From IMG/VR virus record IMGVR_UViG_3300033233_000081, positions 1 to 40,754 of that record: DNA of 40,754 nt; one strand, 5' to 3'. Origin of the DNA: a virus. The notes below the pieces were generated by a model that was given only the letters and a program-made list of their open reading frames with translations, was not told where the DNA came from and did not search any database. This document shows positions 37,818 through 40,754 of the stretch, in pieces (the stretch's first letter is position 1; the number at the start of each line of letters is the position of its first letter). Both the position numbers and the translations under genes were made by a program.

Positions 37818-38318
37818 CTAGTCTAGGCTAGCGAGAGCATCTTCTTCAACCTGTTCCTCTGTGCCATCCAAGCGGATAACTGAGATACCTTCTGGAATGT
37901 TGCCATAGAGGCGCCCGGTTCTCGTCCAGGAGAATTTGACAAAGTCTTCACTCGTCAGAACTAGTGCGCCTTGGCTAATGCCCAGATTGCCACGTGGGGA
38001 ACTGAAAATGTAGTAGTAATAAACTTCGCCAGGGGAAAGAATGGTAATGCGAGAATCACCACGATAACCACATCTAACAAAAACGTTAAACAAATTTCTA
38101 TTCCCCGGCTTGAGAATGAGATTCTTCTTGCCCCTCTGAAGCTCAACACCGCTAAGCGGGAGCTCGATAAAAGCATCTTCCCCGTCCTTCCCGACAAGCT
38201 TAGGGTTTACCCAGATGTGGAAGGTTGGACGATCATGTTCTTCTTGCCCCACCTTCCAGAGATAGAATACCTTACCTTCGGCTTGTCTCTCAATCAAAAC
38301 AACCCTAGTCTTAGCCAT
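37818..38318 (-). CDS. EDA(L/F)ASLD-tail family protein 3 (monocistronic)
   Basis: A 166-residue protein; ATG 38318 has CCAAAAGGAGGACTGGTT upstream. It has the family core HDRPTFHIWVNPKLVGKDGEDAFIELPLSGVELQRGKKNLILKPGNRNLFNVFVRCG, then GALVLTSEDFVKFSWTRTG and the end ISVIRLDGTEEQVEEDALASLD. Unlike its two paralogues it has a private promoter (38365-38393) and a private terminator (37782-37809), so it is probably expressed at its own, perhaps highest, level. An early host-takeover or ssDNA/clamp-interacting role can be imagined, but the sequence does not show it. Confidence 0.7.
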   Translation of the reverse strand: MAKTRVVLIERQAEGKVFYLWKVGQEEHDRPTFHIWVNPKLVGKDGEDAFIELPLSGVELQRGKKNLILKPGNRNLFNVFVRCGYRGDSRITILSPGEVYYYYIFSSPRGNLGISQGALVLTSEDFVKFSWTRTGRLYGNIPEGISVIRLDGTEEQVEEDALASLD

Positions 38319-38364
38319 AACCAGTCCTCCTTTTGGTTTTCCTTGTCCCTAACAGGACGTCTAG

Positions 38365-38393
38365 TATATAGCACAACGCAAATTTTTTGTCAA
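38365..38393 (-). promoter_or_regulatory. Strong leftward promoter of the 37818-38318 gene
   Basis: Minus strand TTGACA (38388-38393), 17-base spacer, TATATA (38365-38370) with TGC just before it (extended -10). AAAAATTTTT (38413-38422) lies 19 bases upstream of the -35. Nearly the same layout as the promoter at 37588-37616. Confidence 0.88.
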
Positions 38394-38436
38394 TACTTTT
38401 TGTAGGGGAACGAAAAATTTTTAGTCCAAGGGGAAA

Positions 38437-38795
38437 ATGCCCCGACTACGACTAATGCCCCAAGGGAAAGATGCCCCTAATTTGCCCCAGGAGATACCCG
38501 GGAGATACCCAGGAAATACCCCAAAAAGGGGTATAAACTGCCCCTAGGATGCCCAGGAATACCCGGGTAAGGGGTATAAGATACCCCGGGAGGCCTCGGC
38601 AATACTCCGGGATACCTCGGCGAGGCCTCGGCAACATGCCCCATATACCCATTACCAAGGTAAGATGCCGGCCAAGGGAAATATGCCCATGAAAGCATAA
38701 GGCATACCTCGGGAGGCATAAGAGATGCTCCGGGAGGCATAAAACATGCCTAGGAAAGCATGCGATGCCCAAGGGAAAGTATAAGATGCTTGCTA
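38437..38795. repeat. Array of about 20 short GC-rich palindromic units
   Basis: About twenty copies of ATRCC(C/T) (ATGCCC, ATACCC, ATACCTC, ATGCTCC) spaced on average every 18 bases, many followed by CCGGGA/AGG or facing GGTAT/GGCAT in reverse, so that local units read like ATACCCGGGTA, CCTCGGGAGGCAT or CCCCAAAAAGGGG. No unit is repeated exactly. The block lies directly upstream of the 38365 promoter. Open frames across it are products of the repeat, with no ribosome-binding site. Possible origin, binding array or expanded mobile palindrome. Confidence 0.7.
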
Positions 38796-38945
38796 GACTA
38801 AGAGAGAAAGCTTAATTGATCGCTCGTAGGCCTCGTCTTGCCCCTGTAGGCCTATTCGTCCTTCGCTCGTCCTTCAATTTGACCTTTCCTTTTTGCAAAG
38901 AAAGGGAAAATCCCTTATTTGATAAGCACTAGAGCAAGGGGTTTT

Positions 38946-38963
38946 ACCTACCAAGTGGTAGGT
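38946..38963. promoter_or_regulatory. 18-bp perfect palindrome, 7-4-7 geometry, followed by TATATA
   Basis: ACCTACC-AAGT-GGTAGGT with perfect 7-bp arms. TATATA follows at about 38966-38971 and a TTTACC lies 17 bases before that, so the palindrome would occupy the spacer of a weak plus-strand promoter, a classic repressor position. The 13-mer TACCAAGTGGTAG recurs at 39137-39149. Confidence 0.55.
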
Positions 38964-39136
38964 TTATATATAGAGATGATTTTTTACATTGCCTTTTTCT
39001 TGACATGCGCAAGACGTCCTTGGGAATACTAGGATTGCATGCAAGACACTGCCAACATGCTTGCTCTAAAACGTTAACGAAAACAACAACTTAGCTTTTT
39101 GGTTGTCAACCACCAAGGAACATCGTTTTGTCACTT

Positions 39137-39148
39137 TACCAAGTGGTA
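39137..39148. promoter_or_regulatory. Second copy of the TACCAAGTGGTA palindrome
   Basis: A 12-bp perfect palindrome identical to the core of the 38946-38963 site, 188 bases away. The outer arms are not symmetric here. Two copies of one palindrome in non-coding DNA suggest a common binding protein. Confidence 0.5.
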
Positions 39149-39426
39149 GATAAGTCTAAGTATTCGATTATATTGGGGATCGAAGAAGGACGAGAGAGAG
39201 AACATCGAATTTTATTGAAAACCCCTATAAGCAAGGGATTTTTAAGGGAAAATGAGGTGCAAAAAAAATTTGCAGGCCGTCTAAGTATCTAAAACTCCTT
39301 AAATATTCCAATTGGGTAATTTGATAATCGTTCTCAAAAACCTTAGATAATTGTTTGACAGCTCGGCGGACGTTGATACATCTAGCTTTGCAGGCAAGAC
39401 AGGGAACGAAAAAAGGACGTGAAAAG

Positions 39427-39440
39427 GTGATTATAATCAC
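39427..39440. promoter_or_regulatory. 14-bp perfect palindrome GTGATTATAATCAC
   Basis: Perfect symmetry over 14 bases, with a partial second copy (TGATAATCA) a few bases downstream. It lies in non-coding DNA about 150 bases downstream of the amidoligase terminator. A protein-binding site is possible. Confidence 0.4.
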
Positions 39441-39583
39441 GTAAATGATAATCACTATCAAAAATCCGGGAAAGTAAGGCGTAGTCTAGGTCTATAGCTC
39501 AGCAAATAAGCATCCATGCAATCCGGGAATAGTCGAGTGGAAGTTTTCCCTTTGGAAGTTTTTCTTTGGTAAGTGGAAGGGTG

Positions 39584-39612
39584 AATAAGAAAGGGGAGCG
39601 AATTGCTCCCCT
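39584..39612 (-). terminator. Rho-independent terminator of the amidoligase gene
   Basis: AGGGGAGC (39592-39599) pairs with GCTCCCCT (39605-39612) around a 5-base loop. On the minus strand the stem is followed by TTCTTATTC. It begins 24 bases after the amidoligase stop, which makes that gene a single-gene transcript. Confidence 0.75.
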
Positions 39613-39635
39613 AGATTGTTGTTGTTATGTTTGGT

Positions 39636-40754
39636 TTACCAGATATCACGTTCGATCATATAGTTAATCAATACTCGGTTTTCGTCTATCCCTTGATCCA
39701 TGATGTAATCCATAAATCCGTTCCACCCACGTTTTTGTATGGAGCGAATCCCATATCTTTTGCAATATTTGACTAGATTGTTTACGAATCTGAGTGTAGC
39801 TTCAAGAACTAGATGATCCAAAGTTCCTTTGAATACTCTAAATTCAATGGTGTTTTTGTTCTGGAAGTTTATTGAATAGTAACGTGATTCCCCGTTCATC
39901 ATTAAAGCTTGATCGTAATCATACGTATCATAGCGATCGCTCCATCGTGATATTTGGTATTGTGATTTTCTCGAAAACTTCACGATGTTTTCCCAAAAAT
40001 GTTCAAAGAAAAACAGGATTCTTGATTCCACTTCAACGATTCTTCTATAGGTCTTACCAAGATTCAATCGGTTTATGTGGATGTGCAATCCACAAGTCGA
40101 AGTTTTGTCACTTCTATAACCGTTTTCCCTTAGAAATTGGAATGCTTTCCTCCATGGTATTTCTTCCAAGTGAACTTGCAATTTGGCCGGGTGAGATACA
40201 ATTTCAAAACCATCGTGCAAGCTGCCATCGTGTTTAATGTAAATGTATTTCTCATTTTCTCCATCATTCATTATATCAAGCAATTGGCTTGCTTTATAGC
40301 CATCTTCACCACCACCATCAACTTCCAATTCAATCCCAAACAACAAATCCCTTTGGTAATGGCCATAATACTTTGGTTGCGGTTTGTATCCATAATTATG
40401 GATACAATCATCGTAGTTTATGTTTTGTTCCTCAAAACCGCTGTAGCACTCTGGACAAACGTATTCATAACCATCAAATAATGTGTCGTCACGATGTACA
40501 AAAGTGTTGCAAACTGGACAGCGGATATAATCTTTTGTGCACTCGTAACACAACACATTGCCTTGTGAATCTTCAATTCTATGGTAAGAAAACACAACTG
40601 TTCTTCCACAATTCAAGCAACTTGGGAAATTTGTTGCGCATCTATAGCAAATTGGTAAGTTTTCAAAGGAAATTAAATTGGCGTCAGCACTTCTGCACAG
40701 TCGGCAAATTTCAACGTTTCCGTTTCGATCGACTATGGTTGTTGTGTTGTTGTT
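39636..40754 (-). CDS. Phage amidoligase with N-terminal zinc ribbons (continues at 1-142)
   Basis: Main part of a 377-residue protein whose first codons lie at 128-142 beyond the contig join. Residues 1-110 hold six CxxC pairs (C22/25, C41/44, C51/54, C74/77, C84/87, C105/108), enough for three zinc ribbons. The catalytic part matches the COOH-NH2 ligase (Amidoligase_2) family: LLFGIELEVDG (143-152), IKHDGSLHDGFEIVSHP (178-194), CGLHIHINR (226-234) and NTIEFRVFKGTL (306-317). These enzymes, related to glutamine synthetase, are thought to form amide or isopeptide bonds on peptides or cell-wall components. The gene is AT-rich compared with its neighbours, isolated, and has its own terminator, so it looks like an acquired moron. 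Confidence 0.85.
   Translation of the reverse strand, partial: NNNTTTIVDRNGNVEICRLCRSADANLISFENLPICYRCATNFPSCLNCGRTVVFSYHRIEDSQGNVLCYECTKDYIRCPVCNTFVHRDDTLFDGYEYVCPECYSGFEEQNINYDDCIHNYGYKPQPKYYGHYQRDLLFGIELEVDGGGEDGYKASQLLDIMNDGENEKYIYIKHDGSLHDGFEIVSHPAKLQVHLEEIPWRKAFQFLRENGYRSDKTSTCGLHIHINRLNLGKTYRRIVEVESRILFFFEHFWENIVKFSRKSQYQISRWSDRYDTYDYDQALMMNGESRYYSINFQNKNTIEFRVFKGTLDHLVLEATLRFVNNLVKYCKRYGIRSIQKRGWNGFMDYIMDQGIDENRVLINYMIERDIW
40628..40754. repeat. Terminal direct repeat, copy 2
   Basis: Exact copy of 1-127. Counting one copy gives a 40,627-bp circle. It lies inside the 5' part of the amidoligase gene. Confidence 0.95.

Larger units (their letters stand above)
38796..39583. other. Large non-coding stretch with scattered palindromes
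   Basis: No gene is convincing here. Visible are: short repeats GTAGGCCT and CGTCCTT (38826-38876); AAGGGA-AAA-TCCCTT (38902-38916); operator-like palindromes at 38946-38963 and 39137-39148; TGGTTG-T-CAACCA (39100-39112); GTGATTATAATCAC (39427-39440); and two plus-strand TTGACA boxes (about 38999-39004 and 39355-39360) without good -10 partners. Together with the array at 38437 this is the most likely place for the replication origin, but no standard origin signature is seen. Confidence 0.6.

Noticed and set aside
38452-38772. 106-codon leftward open frame across the palindromic array
   Set aside because: TTG start without ribosome-binding site; the translation is just the repeat unit (GI/LP/CL-like runs), so it stays open because the units contain no stop in that frame.
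38437-38795. CRISPR-like array
   Set aside because: Units are degenerate, about 18 bases apart and partly inverted; there are no constant repeats with unique spacers and no cas genes.
39225-39461. 78-codon leftward open frame with a hydrophobic N-terminus and CLACKARC
   Set aside because: TTG start without a ribosome-binding site, located in palindrome-rich non-coding DNA; the hydrophobic start is only the AT-rich GATTATAATCAC palindrome region translated.
39494-39545. tRNA-like stretch GGTCTATAGCTCAGC
   Set aside because: It resembles the 5' acceptor/D-arm of a tRNA, but no anticodon stem, no TTC-type T arm and no matching acceptor 3' strand can be found.

Overview
The window is very probably one complete phage genome. 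The first 127 bases (1-127) recur exactly as the last 127 bases (40628-40754), so the contig closes into a circle, or is terminally redundant, with a unique length of 40,627 bp. The gene set is that of a podovirus-like tailed phage: portal, scaffold, major capsid protein, tail-nozzle and adaptor-type proteins, large internal (ejection) proteins, two tail fibres with S74 chaperone domains and a large terminase. I see no tape-measure, sheath or tail-tube gene, no integrase, no tRNA and no DNA or RNA polymerase. The host is bacterial: two leftward promoters read TTGACA-17-TATATA with an extended -10, and ribosome-binding sites are strong GGAGG types. Frequent AGA/AGG/ATA codons, a SleB-like lysin, an XhlA-like membrane protein and operator-like sites resembling the Bacillus FadR box hint at a Firmicute-like or thermophilic host, but that is only a hint.

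Layout. 1-676 and 38319-40627 (joined across the contig ends) form an AT-rich, mostly non-coding control region with palindromes, an array of short GC-rich palindromic units, terminator hairpins and one gene, an amidoligase with zinc ribbons that crosses the contig junction. From 677 to 25215 everything reads rightward: portal, fibre genes, lysis genes, second fibre, a structured element holding a 15-codon gene, scaffold and capsid, head-tail connectors and nozzle, internal virion proteins, membrane proteins and terminase. From 38318 down to 25310 everything reads leftward: three paralogous early proteins sharing one C-terminal tail, a RecF/SMC-like ATPase fragment, RecT, a DnaN-like sliding clamp, small unknowns, a metallo-beta-lactamase-fold protein, an XRE regulator, a nuclease-like protein, an AEP-type primase with a C-terminal CHC2 zinc finger, a 589-residue unknown and a UvrD-like helicase. 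The two gene blocks converge on a hairpin at 25223-25242.

How it may work. The leftward block supplies priming, unwinding, clamp and recombination functions while the polymerase itself is presumably the host's. The rightward block builds, packages and releases virions. The most unusual elements are the nested-hairpin element around a tiny Arg/Lys-rich peptide just before the capsid genes (8722-8850), the three-member protein family ending in EDA(L/F)ASLD, the set of 7-4-7 palindromes resembling TetR-type operators, and the roughly 340-bp array of ATRCC/GGYAT units.
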